A stretch of DNA of 64,000 nt from Paraspadella gotoi (taxonomy: Eukaryota > Chaetognatha): assembly GCA_051294375.1 (NCBI GenBank), contig CM119267.1:2320946-2384945 (forward strand), in the 5' to 3' direction. Of the stretch, positions 1-9,665 are shown piece after piece; the stretch's first letter is position 1, and each line of letters starts with the position of its first letter. The notes below the pieces were generated by a model. The model made no database searches. It saw only the letters and a program-made list of their open reading frames with translations, and had not been told where the DNA came from. Both the position numbers and the translations under genes were made by a program.

Positions 1-34
<34 letters not shown>

Positions 35-75
35 GGAGAAAGAGAGAAAGAGAGAGAATGAGAGACCGAGAGGTA
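1..75. repeat. (AG)n microsatellite
   Basis: Perfect AG dinucleotides fill the first 30 bases, then decay into interrupted GAGA up to about 75. The array continues past the left window edge, so its true length is unknown. Confidence 0.95.
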
Positions 76-107
76 GTGCGAAAGAAATTGAGAAGTTTCA
101 AACTTTT

Positions 108-1043
108 AAAAAAGAAAAAAAAGAAAGAAAAGAGAAAGAAAAAGAAAGAATAAGAAAAAAGAAAGGAAAAAGGAAAAAGAAAGTAAAAAGAAAAAAAAGT
201 AAAAAGAAAGGAGAAAAGAAAAAAAAGGAAAAAGAAAAGAAAAAGGAAAAAGAAAGTAAAAAGAAAGAAAAAAAGAGACGAAAAGAGGAAAAAGAAAGAA
301 AAAAGGAAAAAAAAGGAAGAAGAAATGAAAAAAAAGGAAAAAGAAAGGAAAAAGGAAAAGGAAAGTAAAAAGAAAGGAAAAAGAGAGGAAAAAGAAAAAA
401 GAAAGTAAAAAGAAACGAAAAAGTAAAAAGAAAGGAAAAAAGAAGAAAAAGGAAAAAGAAAGGAAAAAGAAAAGAAGAAAAATAAAAGAAAAAGAAAAAA
501 AGAAAGGAAAAAGAAAAAAAAAGGAAAAAGAAAAAAGAAAAGAAAAAGTAAAAAGAAAGGAAAAAGGAAAAAGAAAAGAAAAAGGAAAAAGAAAAGAAAA
601 AGGAAAAAGAAATGAAAAAGAAAGGAAAAAGGACAAAGAAAGTAAAAAGAAAGGAAAAAAGAGAGGAAAGAGGCAAAAAAGAAAAAAAAAGAAAGGAAAA
701 AGAAAAGAAGAAAAAGGAAAAAGAAAGGAAAAAGAAAAAGGAAAAAGAAAAGAAAAAGAAAAAAGAAAGGAAAAAGAAAAAGAAAGGAAAAAGAAAAAAG
801 AAAAGAAAAAGAAAGGAAAAAAGGAAATAGAAAAGAAAAAAGAAAAAGAAAAGAAAAAGAAAAAAGAAAATAAAAAGAAAGGAAAAAGGAAAGAAAAAGG
901 AAAAAGAAAGGAAAAAGGAAAAAGAAAGGAAAAAGGAAAGAAAAAGTAAAAAGAAAGGAAAAAGGAAAAGAAAGGAAAAAGTAAAAAGAAAGGAAAAAGG
1001 AAAAAGAAAGTAAAAAGAAAGGAAAAAGGAAAAAGAAAGGAGA
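108..1043 (+). repeat. Polypurine block built from GGAAAAAGAAA-like words
   Basis: About 0.94 kb is almost pure A and G, with only scattered T (as in GTAAAAAG) and rare C. The recurring words are GGAAAAAGAAA and GGAAAAAGGAAAAAGAAAGG, with an irregular period of roughly 11-18 bases. The complementary strand reads as Phe/Leu/Ser-rich open frames, which are a composition artefact and not genes. Long polypurine stretches can form triplex (H-DNA) structures, but that is inference here. Confidence 0.95.
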
Positions 1044-1147
1044 GCCCATTTTTCTTGATCCTCTGATTCCCGCGACGCAAAATCTATTGAATCCAGGTTT
1101 TTTCTCTTCGTCTCAGGTGGCGGAGGAAAAGAGAGATACGCCTCGCG

Positions 1148-1248
1148 CGACGATGATGACGATGACGACGATGATGACGACGATGATGACGACGATGATG
1201 ACGACGACGATGACGACGACGATGACGACAACGACGACAACGACGACG
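1148..1248. repeat. (GAC/GAT)n trinucleotide array
   Basis: GATGAC and GACGAC words alternate without interruption for about 100 bases and end in GACAAC variants. The Thr/Met open frame over it is a translation of the repeat. Similar CpG-containing trinucleotide arrays recur through the window. Confidence 0.95.
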
Positions 1249-1560
1249 GTGAAGCGATTAAGAAAAACAACGACAATGATTCGAGGTCCTCGCCCACAGG
1301 CGATTGTCAAATACAAAGTAATCATCAAATGACATTAAAATATCACATAAACAAGAAAGATTCCATTCGAATCAATGTCAAATGAAGTCAATGAAGAGAA
1401 AATGAATAAAAATGAAGCAGAAAGAGAATAAAAAATGAAGCAAAAAAAAACTGAGCATAAAATGATTTAAAAATGGAGAAAGTCTCGAATCCCGCCACGC
1501 CATATGGAATCGACTTCGTGAGAGAATTGGGATTGAGAGCGAGAGAGAGAGAGAAAGGGG
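1249..1560. other. Low-complexity A-rich spacer without a gene
   Basis: The segment is A-rich with several AATGAAG and AATGAAT words, then a short mixed segment (about 1485-1530), then GAGA leading into the gap at 1561. I see no coding or RNA signal. Confidence 0.6.
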
Positions 1561-1822
1561 NNNNNNNNNNNNNNNNNNNNNNNNNNNNNNNNNNNNNNNN
1601 NNNNNNNNNNNNNNNNNNNNNNNNNNNNNNNNNNNNNNNNNNNNNNNNNNNNNNNNNNNNNNNNNNNNNNNNNNNNNNNNNNNNNNNNNNNNNNNNNNNN
1701 NNNNNNNNNNNNNNNNNNNNNNNNNNNNNNNNNNNNNNNNNNNNNNNNNNNNNNNNNNNNNNNNNNNNNNNNNNNNNNNNNNNNNNNNNNNNNNNNNNNN
1801 NNNNNNNNNNNNNNNNNNNNNN
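1561..1822. other. Assembly gap, 262 N
   Basis: A run of N with GAGAGA on the left and T-rich sequence on the right. Open frames crossing it are meaningless. Confidence 1.
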
Positions 1823-1984
1823 CTTTAACTTATGTTTGTTTGCCTATATAAACTAAGAAATGTAAATAAAAAACAGAGAGACTAAAAGATAATGCTAATT
1901 TTTAAAATTTTTTATAAAAGTTAATTAATTAGTCAGAGATGATGATGACAAACTGTGGACATCGAGAGAATACGGGTGACAATA

Positions 1985-2090
1985 TCGACGATGACAACGA
2001 CGACGACGAAGAGAGAATGACAACGACAAAGAAGGAAGAAGAAGATGACGACGACAACGACGACCAAAGACAACAACAATTTCCGCACTG
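1985..2090. repeat. Interrupted (GAC)n/(GAA)n array
   Basis: GACGATGACAACGACGACGA runs into GAAGAAGAAGATGACGACGA and GACAACAACAA. The Asp/Thr-rich open frame over it follows from the repeat. Confidence 0.85.
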
Positions 2091-2112
2091 GAAAAAAAAG
2101 GACCACGTGGTT

Positions 2113-2136
2113 ATGTTGTTGTTGTTGTTGTTGTTC
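2113..2136. repeat. (GTT)n microsatellite
   Basis: Seven to eight GTT units follow a CACGTG hexamer. Confidence 0.9.
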
Positions 2137-2235
2137 TGTGAGACTTGGCGATGGAATTCACTGAACCCTTTTTCATTTTTAACGATTCACAACATTTCAC
2201 CCCCACATCTTTGATCCACGCCCCTCACTCACCCA

Positions 2236-2300
2236 TTCTCCCACACCTTCACCTCCACCCACACCTCCACCCACACTTCCACCCACACTTCCACCACTAC
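2236..2300. repeat. 12-bp minisatellite, CCACCCACACYT type
   Basis: Five to six units of roughly 12 bases (CTCCACCCACAC, TTCCACCCACAC) stand in tandem. The flanks are unique. Confidence 0.85.
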
Positions 2301-2371
2301 ATATCCGTCGCTCTGGGAAAATCTGCGAGGCTTCGATGCGGAGAAAAGATTAGGGGTTTTTACTGCCGTCG

Positions 2372-2373
<2 letters not shown>

Positions 2374-2405
<32 letters not shown>
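2374..2405. repeat. (CT)n at left gap edge
   Basis: Perfect CT run ending in the gap at 2406. The far side of the gap is an AG run, so polarity flips across the gap. Confidence 0.95.
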
Positions 2406-2591
2406 NNNNNNNNNNNNNNNNNNNNNNNNNNNNNNNNNNNNNNNNNNNNNNNNNNNNNNNNNNNNNNNNNNNNNNNNNNNNNNNNNNNNNNNNNNNNNNN
2501 NNNNNNNNNNNNNNNNNNNNNNNNNNNNNNNNNNNNNNNNNNNNNNNNNNNNNNNNNNNNNNNNNNNNNNNNNNNNNNNNNNNNNNNNNNN
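2406..2591. other. Assembly gap, 186 N
   Basis: N run between (CT)n and (AG)n. Confidence 1.

Positions 2592-2621
<30 letters not shown>
2592..2621. repeat. (AG)n at right gap edge
   Basis: Perfect AG run of 30 bases immediately after the gap. Confidence 0.95.
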
Positions 2622-2622
<1 letters not shown>

Positions 2623-2916
2623 AGGATTGGGCACGGATGCGCCCGCGAGCCTCATAATCCGATGGGAGGAAAAAAGAAATAAGAATCTGGCCAAAATAAA
2701 ATGTCTCTTGGGAGAACATGTTCAAACATGTCCATCCATGTTCAATTGTTCATCCATGTTATTTGTGAAGCCCTCTGGTTTAATAAGATTACAAATTGGG
2801 ACTTTTGATTTTTTTTTCTCCAAACAAATGAGTTTTTGTTAGTTATTTCAGCGGTTTTAGTTTAATTTATATCCTTGGCTGTGATTCTCATTTATGTTGG
2901 TCTCACCTTTCTCTTT
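2622..2916. other. Short unique spacer without a gene
   Basis: Mixed-composition sequence with a small ACATGTTC / CCATGTTC cluster near 2715-2760. I see no coding or RNA signal. Confidence 0.5.

Positions 2917-2953
<37 letters not shown>
2917..2953. repeat. (GTC)n microsatellite
   Basis: About 12 uninterrupted TCG/GTC units. Confidence 0.97.
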
Positions 2954-2955
<2 letters not shown>

Positions 2956-3087
2956 ATGTTTTTCTTCTTTTCGATTCGTTTAGCGTCGTCAACGAAAAAA
3001 CCTTCTTAGTCTCAAACGATTCAATTTATTTTTTTTTTCACAGGAAACTTTTTGCGAGTCTTCGAAATTGCCAAGTTGTTTTGGCCC

Positions 3088-3510
3088 GAGTCACTGATGT
3101 TTTGGTCCATGTTCCTGCTCTTTTCATTCAGCAGTCACTGATGTTTCGTTCCATGTTTCTGTTGTTTTCATTCTGCAGTCACTGATGTTTTGGTCCATGT
3201 TCCTGCTCTTCATTCTGCAGTCACTGATGTTTTGTTCCTTGTTTCTGTTGTTTTCATTCTGCAGTCACTGATGTTTCGTTCCATGTTTCTGTTGTTTTCA
3301 TTCTGCAGTCACTGATGTTTTGGTCCATGTTCCTGCTCTTCATTCTGCAGTCACTGATGTTTCGTTCCATGTTTCGGTTGTTTTCATTCTGCAGTCACTG
3401 ATGTTTTGGTCCATGTTCCTGCTCTTCATTCTGCAGTCACTGATGTTTCGTTCCTTGTTTCTGTTTTTTTCATTCTGCAGTCCCTTATGTTTCGACCTAT
3501 ATTCTATGTT
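3088..3510. repeat. 43-bp minisatellite with two alternating subtypes
   Basis: Ten units share the core GCAGTCACTGATGTTT. Type A (about 42 bp) continues TTGGTCCATGTTCCTGCTCTT. Type B (about 44-45 bp) continues CGTTCCATGTTTCTGTTGTT. The order is A B A B B A B A B followed by one degenerate unit. The array therefore has a partial two-unit higher-order period of about 87 bp with one BB irregularity. The flanks look unique. Confidence 0.95.
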
Positions 3511-3850
3511 CTATGATTGACAGATCGTGTAAGGAAGTAACTGACGATGAAGATGATGATGATTTCGACGAAGTTTTGTTTCCGCAAAATCCTTTCTTTC
3601 CATTTGATTTGGTTGCTGACGTTTATTGCAGCTCCGATGCAATGCGATTCCTTGAATTGCCCTCGTCTTCTGACCTTTTTCCTCAGATTTGGCTTTCGCG
3701 TCGAGTCACAATCTCTGATCTGATCCTCCGAAGTCAAAACAATTGTTACCTAGATATACAATATACATCAATTGTAATATCGCTTTTTGGATCGTCTTGT
3801 TTTTTTTTTAATGTTTTGTCTGAACATATATTGCGGCAGACGTTGCTGTT

Positions 3851-3887
<37 letters not shown>
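3851..3887. repeat. (GTC)n microsatellite
   Basis: About 12 GTC units. Ser- or Arg-rich open frames over it are repeat translations. Confidence 0.97.
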
Positions 3888-3963
3888 GTGCAAAGCCGAA
3901 GCCTTTTTTTCTTCCAAATTCTCAGTGGAAATTCCCTGGAGAAACGAGGATCTCAAATCCTCA

Positions 3964-4375
3964 GCGAGGAGAAGGAAAAAAATCGGGGACAAAAAAAGGA
4001 AAATGGGGCAGAAGGAAAGAGGAAAAAGGAAAAAAAGAAAGGAAGGAAGGGAAAAAAAGGAAAATGGGGCAGAAGGAAAGAGGAAAAAGGAAAAAAGAAA
4101 GGAAAGAAGGGAAAAAAAAAGAAAATGGGGCAGAAGGAAAGAGGAAAAAGGAAAAAAGAAAGGAAGGAGAGAAAAAAGGAAAATGGGGCAGAAGGAAAAA
4201 GGAAAATCGAAAAAAGAAAGAAAGGAAGAAAAAAAGTAAAATGGGGCAGAAGGAAAAAGGGGAAAAGCTAAGAAAGAAAAATGAGGCAGAAGGAAAAATA
4301 AAAAAAGGAAAAAAGGAAAAAAAGCGAAAAAAATGGAGAAAAAAGGAAAAAAATAAGAGAAAAAAAATGAAATGA
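3964..4375 (+). repeat. 60-bp purine-rich minisatellite
   Basis: The word AAAATGGGGCAGAAGGAAA starts near 4001, 4061, 4123, 4180 and 4240, with a decayed copy near 4279. That gives five to six units of about 60 bp separated by AAAGGAAGG-type purine filler. The Lys/Arg/Glu-rich frames are repeat translations. Confidence 0.93.
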
Positions 4376-4384
4376 AAAATATCT

Positions 4385-4675
4385 GAAAGGAAAAGAAAAA
4401 AATGTGTAGCTGTCTCATCCTCGTCTATAGACCAAGTTCTTTCAGTGGCTCATTGAATATAAACCATCCTCTTAGGATCACTCTGTACCGGGTTAAATCT
4501 CTAGCGTGAAAGCATGAGTTGGCCGTCTTCGGGTCATGAAAAACCGACAACCTGGTTCCAAGCGCTGACGAGGGGCAGAAGAAGCTACGGATAATCCATT
4601 ACTTAAGATTTTATCGACATACGTAGTTTTGTATAATAAATTTGGTGAGTCATATTAGTAGAATTTTCAAAGTTA
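4385..4675. other. Unique mixed-composition island, no gene recognised
   Basis: About 290 bases with balanced composition between purine blocks, containing no long open frame. I could not match it to any other part of the window. Confidence 0.5.
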
Positions 4676-4781
4676 GAAAAAAATTAGTGAAAGAAATAAA
4701 AAAGGAAAGAAGAAAGAAAAATAGAAAAAGGAAAAGAAAAAGGAAAAAAGGAAAAAAGGAAAAAAGGAAAAAAGGAAATAC
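4676..4781 (+). repeat. Polypurine tract
   Basis: AAAGGAAAAA-type words, almost free of pyrimidines. Confidence 0.85.
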
Positions 4782-4831
4782 AATTCGGTTTATTTTTTTT
4801 TCTCCCTAAATCTTATCATCGTAACAATGCG

Positions 4832-4833
4832 TT

Positions 4834-4913
<80 letters not shown>

Positions 4914-5020
4914 GCTTTCTTTCTATCTTTTTTTCTTGCTTTCTTGCTTTCTTTCTTGCTTTCTTTTCTTATTTCTTTCTTGCTATCTTTTTTTTCTCTC
5001 TCTTTCTTTCTTTCTTTCTT
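4832..5020. repeat. (CTTT)n tetranucleotide array
   Basis: Uninterrupted CTTT units run from 4832 to about 4912. Units with single CTTG or CTAT substitutions then continue to about 5020. Phe/Leu/Ser and Lys/Arg/Glu frames on both strands are shadows of the repeat. Confidence 0.97.
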
Positions 5021-5155
5021 AATATAAAAATACGAAAAGTCCATAGAATTGGCTAATTAAAACAAGAAACTGAAAATAATTACGCAGTAATTAAAAAAAT
5101 AATCATAACGAAACAAAAAAAGATAATGAAGTAAACACTGAACAATACAAAAATA

Positions 5156-5244
5156 AAGAGAGAAAGACTGAGAGAGATAGGGAGAAAGAGAGAGGAAAAA
5201 AGAGAAAGAGAAAAAGAGAGAAAGAAAGAGAGAGAAAGAGAGAG
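5156..5244. repeat. GA-rich tract at left gap edge
   Basis: Interrupted GAGAAAGAGA leading into the gap. Confidence 0.9.
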
Positions 5245-5396
5245 NNNNNNNNNNNNNNNNNNNNNNNNNNNNNNNNNNNNNNNNNNNNNNNNNNNNNNNN
5301 NNNNNNNNNNNNNNNNNNNNNNNNNNNNNNNNNNNNNNNNNNNNNNNNNNNNNNNNNNNNNNNNNNNNNNNNNNNNNNNNNNNNNNNNNNNNNNNN
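5245..5396. other. Assembly gap, 152 N
   Basis: N run inside a GA tract; both flanks have the same polarity. Confidence 1.

Positions 5397-5428
<32 letters not shown>
5397..5428. repeat. (AG)n at right gap edge
   Basis: Perfect AG run immediately after the gap. Confidence 0.95.
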
Positions 5429-5429
<1 letters not shown>

Positions 5430-5696
5430 CGATTAAGATGGGATAACAAAGGAGGAACCGGCAGATACGCCCCGAAGAAAAGAACCTCATATTGTCGCAC
5501 GAAAATAAATCTCACACAAAAAAAGTAAATAAATCTCATTCAAATACGTTTTTTTTCTTTCTTTTTTTTTCTTTTTTCTCTTTCTTTTTTTGGTGGAATC
5601 GAATTTTCTTTCTTTTGTGTTTCCATTCTTTCGACTTCAAGTCTCAACCTGTGACGAAAATGAGGAAAAAAAATGTGATACCGGTCTTGGGCTGTC

Positions 5697-5858
5697 AGTC
5701 TCTCTGTCCCTCTGTTTGTCTGTCTTTCTGTCTGTTTCGCGCTCTCGTCTCCCTCTCTTTTTCTCTCTCTTGCGGTCTCTCTCTCTCTCTCATCTCTCCT
5801 CCTCGTCTCTCATCTCTCCTCTCTCATCTCTCTTGCTCCTCTCGTCTCCTGAATGCGC
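5697..5858. repeat. CT-rich tract at the left end of the inverted duplication
   Basis: CTCTGTCTGTCT grades into CTCTCATCTCTCCT words. The inverted match to the right arm stops here. The matching position on the right is a GA tract near 30318-30341, so the inverted duplication ends inside simple repeat on both sides. Confidence 0.85.
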
Positions 5859-5881
5859 AAGGCTAGAGAGGAGTCAAATTT

Positions 5882-6240
5882 TGGATGGGAAGATGAGGAG
5901 GAGAAGGAGGAAGAGTAGGAGGAAGATGAAGAGGAGGAGGAGGAGGATGAGGGAGCAACAAAATCTGAGGAGAAATCGAAAGAAAGGAATTATTTTCGCT
6001 CTAAAGGGATAGAGGAAAGAAAGAGAAGAAAGAAAAAAAAGGAAAGAAAAGAGGAAAGGAAGATAGGAAAGAGGGGACGAAAAAAAGCGAAGAAAGAAGA
6101 GAGGAAAGATAGGGAGGAAAGACGAAGAGAAGAAAAGAAAGGGAAGAAAAAAGAGAGGATAGAAGGAGAGGAAAGAACAAAAAGACAGAAAATGAAATAA
6201 AAAACAAGAAAGAATAAGAGAGAAAAAAGAGGAAAAGGCT
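5882..6240 (+). repeat. Purine-rich GGA/GAAA tract
   Basis: GAGGAGGAGGAGGA near 5890-5960 is followed by GAAAGAAGAGG words to the gap at 6259. It matches the pyrimidine tract at 29820-30310 in inverted orientation. Confidence 0.88.
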
Positions 6241-6258
6241 GTGAGAATGGGAGAAAAG

Positions 6259-6468
6259 NNNNNNNNNNNNNNNNNNNNNNNNNNNNNNNNNNNNNNNNNN
6301 NNNNNNNNNNNNNNNNNNNNNNNNNNNNNNNNNNNNNNNNNNNNNNNNNNNNNNNNNNNNNNNNNNNNNNNNNNNNNNNNNNNNNNNNNNNNNNNNNNNN
6401 NNNNNNNNNNNNNNNNNNNNNNNNNNNNNNNNNNNNNNNNNNNNNNNNNNNNNNNNNNNNNNNNNNNN
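6259..6468. other. Assembly gap, 210 N
   Basis: N run in purine-rich sequence. The right arm of the inverted duplication appears to span this place without a gap, around 29.5-29.9 kb. Confidence 1.
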
Positions 6469-6584
6469 GAGAGAAACATGTGAAAGAAAAAAAAGCGAGA
6501 GAGAATAAAAAACAGGATATAAAGCAGAGATAGCGAATAAAGCAGAGAACCAGGCAAGTGTCGATAAAAAAGAAAGAAAAAAAA

Positions 6585-6633
6585 NNNNNNNNNNNNNNNN
6601 NNNNNNNNNNNNNNNNNNNNNNNNNNNNNNNNN
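6585..6633. other. Assembly gap, 49 N
   Basis: N run immediately before a (CGA)n array. Confidence 1.
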
Positions 6634-6684
6634 CGACGACGACGACGACTACGACGACGACTACAACGACGACGACGACGACAA
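6634..6684. repeat. (CGA)n trinucleotide array
   Basis: CGACGACGACGA with CTACGACGA variants. The inverted counterpart is the TCG/GTC-rich block at 29168-29268. Confidence 0.95.
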
Positions 6685-6849
6685 GGATGATGAATGAATG
6701 TAAGAATCAGGAATTAATTTTTCTTTGGGAGTCGAAGCTAAAATGACTCGACAACGAAAACAACAAAAACAACGACAACAACGACGAGAAAAAACTTCAA
6801 AAATTACTAATAAAAAAAAAAATATATATAGTAAGGCGTAGTGAAAGTT

Positions 6850-7400
6850 GCAGATCAAAATGCGAATAGTTGTTCATGAACAGTCTTGTACTAACGAACA
6901 ATGATATATAATTTCTCAATTTTTGCAATTTATACATAGTACTTACCATAGAAAATGTCCAAATTTTAAAATAGTTTTTTTTTTTAGTTTTGAAAGCAGA
7001 TTCGAATTTCTCATAAAAAGTTGATAAAAGAAAATATAAGTCTTAATCAAAAATTATTTTATTAAATAAGCTAAAAATAAAAAAAATATATTTTTTATAC
7101 TAAAATTAAATTATAAGTTATTAATAATAGTTTTTTTAGGATTTTGACCCACATAACGAAATAATTTTCAACAAAGAGTTATATTTCTTTTTATAAACCT
7201 TTCGTGAGGAATTCGAATCTGCTTTCAAAATTAAGAAAAATCTATTTTAAAGTTTTAACATTTTCTATGGTAGGTACTATGCATAAATATGGGCGTATGC
7301 GAAAATTGAGAAATTAAAAAACGATTTTTTTTATATATCAATGTTCACAGGTACAATCCTGTTCACGATCTACTATTCGAATTTCGATTCTACTTGATTT
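6850..7400. mobile_element. Foldback (long inverted-repeat) element, AT-rich
   Basis: Two arms of about 220 bp face each other around a loop near 7060-7165. Paired words include CCATAGAAAATG (left) with CATTTTCTATGG (right), GAAAGCAGATTCGAATTT with AATTCGAATCTGCTTTC, and GAACAGTCTTGTAC with GTACAATCCTGTTC. The arms differ by substitutions as well as indels, so this hairpin is likely a real genomic feature. There is no open frame. It resembles a MITE or foldback element, but I could not define terminal repeats or a target-site duplication. A second copy lies inverted at 28440-29010. Confidence 0.75.
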
Positions 7401-7840
7401 TAATATTTTTTTGCTAATATTTAATATACAGTAAATCCTCTTTATTAGCACCTTTTAATTTATTAAGACAAAAAACGTTAAAAGTTTTAAAGTTGAACAG
7501 ATGGAAAATGATGTTAACTTATGGTTTTCATTAATCTGAAAGTCTGAATTGTCCCACAAGAATTGAGTTCGAAAGGAATAAATGTGAAATTTGTGAGATT
7601 CATATTGGAAGTGAAAATTACGACCGAGTCGATCTTAAACAATTCTAGTAACAAGTCCAGATGTCGACAGCGTCGCGTCTCTCTTTGCGTCATTGGCTGC
7701 GCCAATTTCTGCGCCACTGCGTCATTCGCTGCGTCACTCTACACGCCAGACTTAATGCCTCAGCCTTTCAAGCCCGAAGCGTCACCGATTTTTCGTCTTG
7801 GGATTTGAGTGAATGGAAACTAAACGATGAGAATTGAAAA

Positions 7841-8075
7841 ACTAGGGGAAGGAAGAAGAGAGGAGAGGGGGAGGAAGAGGAGGAAGAGAGGAAAGGGAGG
7901 AAGAAGAGGAGGAAGAGAGGAGAGGGAGGAGAAGGAGGAAGAAAACAGAGGTGAGGAAGAGGAGGAAAAGGAGGAGTGGGAGAAGGAAGCGGAAGAGGAA
8001 AAGAATGAAGAAGAGGAAGAGGAAAGAAAAAAAGAAAAAAAGAAGATGGAAAGAAGATTTGATGAAAGAAAGAAA
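7841..8075 (+). repeat. Purine-rich (GGAAGA)n tract
   Basis: GAGGAAGAGGAGGAAGAG words with few pyrimidines. The inverted counterpart is 27530-27985, which is about twice as long, so the tract length differs between arms. Confidence 0.9.
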
Positions 8076-8512
8076 CGATGCAGCGGTAAAAATATTTCAT
8101 CCCAAGCCTAATATCGTACAAGGTGTTTCTGAGGGACTGATCTTGTACAAGGTGTTTCTGGGGGACTGAACTTTATCCTGGTTATCATGAAAAACAGTTT
8201 TAAATTTTATTTAAAAGCCAAAAAGGCAACAAGTTTCCCAAAATTTTGGACAAAATAATTTTTGGACGGTTGAATCTTTTCGACATTTTTTTATCGTGTT
8301 CCTTTCTTTACCCTTTTTAATTTTTACTAAACATCATTTAAATTTAATTAATCATAATTTATAAATTGGGAGCTTTTTAGCTTTTTTCAGTTGGTCCTCG
8401 AGAAACGTAATGTTTATTCATACATACATTTTTCGAAAATCCACCTCAAATTTTTTTAAGACAGAAAAAAAAAATCGATTTAACATTGGAGGAAAAAAAA
8501 ACGAGGGACGAA

Positions 8513-8641
8513 ATGACGACGACGACAATGACGACGACAATGACGATGACAAAGACGATGACAAAGACGATGATGACGACGATGACAAAGACGATGATGA
8601 CGACGAAGACGACGACGAAGACGACGACGAGGATGACGATT
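8513..8641. repeat. (GAC/GAT)n trinucleotide array
   Basis: GACGACGACAATGACGATGA grades into GACGACGACGAAGACGACGA. The inverted counterpart is 26975-27080. Confidence 0.95.
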
Positions 8642-8675
8642 CAGGCAAAGAAATGTATACCCGGTAGTGGAATTA

Positions 8676-8719
<44 letters not shown>
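8676..8719. repeat. (CCG)n array
   Basis: Fourteen to fifteen uninterrupted CCG units. In the right arm the corresponding CGG tract (26863-26940) is longer and heavily interrupted. Confidence 0.97.
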
Positions 8720-8720
<1 letters not shown>

Positions 8721-8817
8721 CTTCATCGTGCACCGGTCCCATTCTTTACTCCAACGCCACCTTGTTGAAGGAAGGCCGAACGAGGTAGGGTCGTTCTTCC
8801 AACGACGCGTTTGGTCA

Positions 8818-8925
8818 CTCTCTCTCTCTCTCTCTCTCCTCTCCGTCTTCTCTCTCTCTCTCTCTCCTCCTCTCTCTCGTCTCTCTCTCTCCTTCTCCGT
8901 CTCTCTCTCTCTCTCTTATCACCCG
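8818..8925. repeat. CT-rich microsatellite
   Basis: CTCTCTCTCTCTCCTCTC words over about 108 bases. Counterpart at 26617-26767 (GA). Confidence 0.93.
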
Positions 8926-9107
8926 CATCTCGCGATTGTCTCACTTAACCCAGACGATGCATCTCCGCCGGGGGCGAACCTTCCGCACTCCCTCTGGCGA
9001 CGTTCGGCACACTTGGGATTTTGAGAATGAGGCCGCTCCCAACAGAAGACGAACAATAAAGGCGATGTTATGATCCGAAACCGCGGCGGACGCGTGTCGT
9101 AAAACAA

Positions 9108-9580
9108 AGGCGGGAGAGAGGAGAGAAGACGAGAGAGAAGAGAGAGAGAGGCAGAGAGGAGAGAGGAGAGAGGTGGAGAGGAGGAGGGAGGGGAGAAAAG
9201 TAGAGAGAAAAAAACTGGAGAGAAAGCAGGGAGGCGGAAAGAGAGAGAGATAAGAAAGAAAAGAAAGAAAAAATAAAAAGAAAGAGAAGAGAGAGAGAGA
9301 GACGGAAGATGAGAGGAGAGAGAGAGACTAGGCGGGAGAGAGACAGGAGAAATAGAAAGAGAGGGGGGAAGAGAGAGAGAGAGGCGAGAGACAAAATCTC
9401 GGAGAGAGGAGAGGGAGAGAGAGGCGGGGGGAGAGAAGGGAAAGAGAGAGCAGACGAGAGGAGGAGGAAGAGAACGAAGAGAAGACAAGAGAAAGAAAGA
9501 AGAAAGAAAAATAATAAAAGAAAGAGAGAGAAGAGAAGACGAGAGAGAGAGATGGAGAAGAGAGAGAGAGAGAGGAAGAG
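9108..9580. repeat. GA-rich low-complexity block
   Basis: About 470 bases of GAGAGA with GGCGGGAGAG and GAAAGAAAG interruptions. The inverted counterpart is the CT block 25900-26430. Arg/Glu and Ser/Leu frames here are composition shadows. Confidence 0.93.
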
Positions 9581-9665
9581 ATTCGCCGCCGCAGCGCGAG
9601 AATTTTTGCTTCGCCTCGCCGGTTTTTAGTCCTTGAAGGCGTCCTTAAAATTCACTGTGACGGGA

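Noticed and set aside
98-1297. Long reverse-strand open frame of about 400 codons
   Set aside because: Its translation is almost only F, L, S and P from a polypurine block plus Ser runs from a trinucleotide array. It is a repeat shadow, not a protein.
1473-1856. Open frames crossing N runs
   Set aside because: The unknown residues are gap characters. The short ends on either side have no coding character.
4505-4560. Possible tRNA-derived SINE promoter boxes
   Set aside because: TTGGCCGTCTTCGGG and GGTTCCAAGC only loosely resemble A and B boxes. No cloverleaf, tail or second copy is visible.
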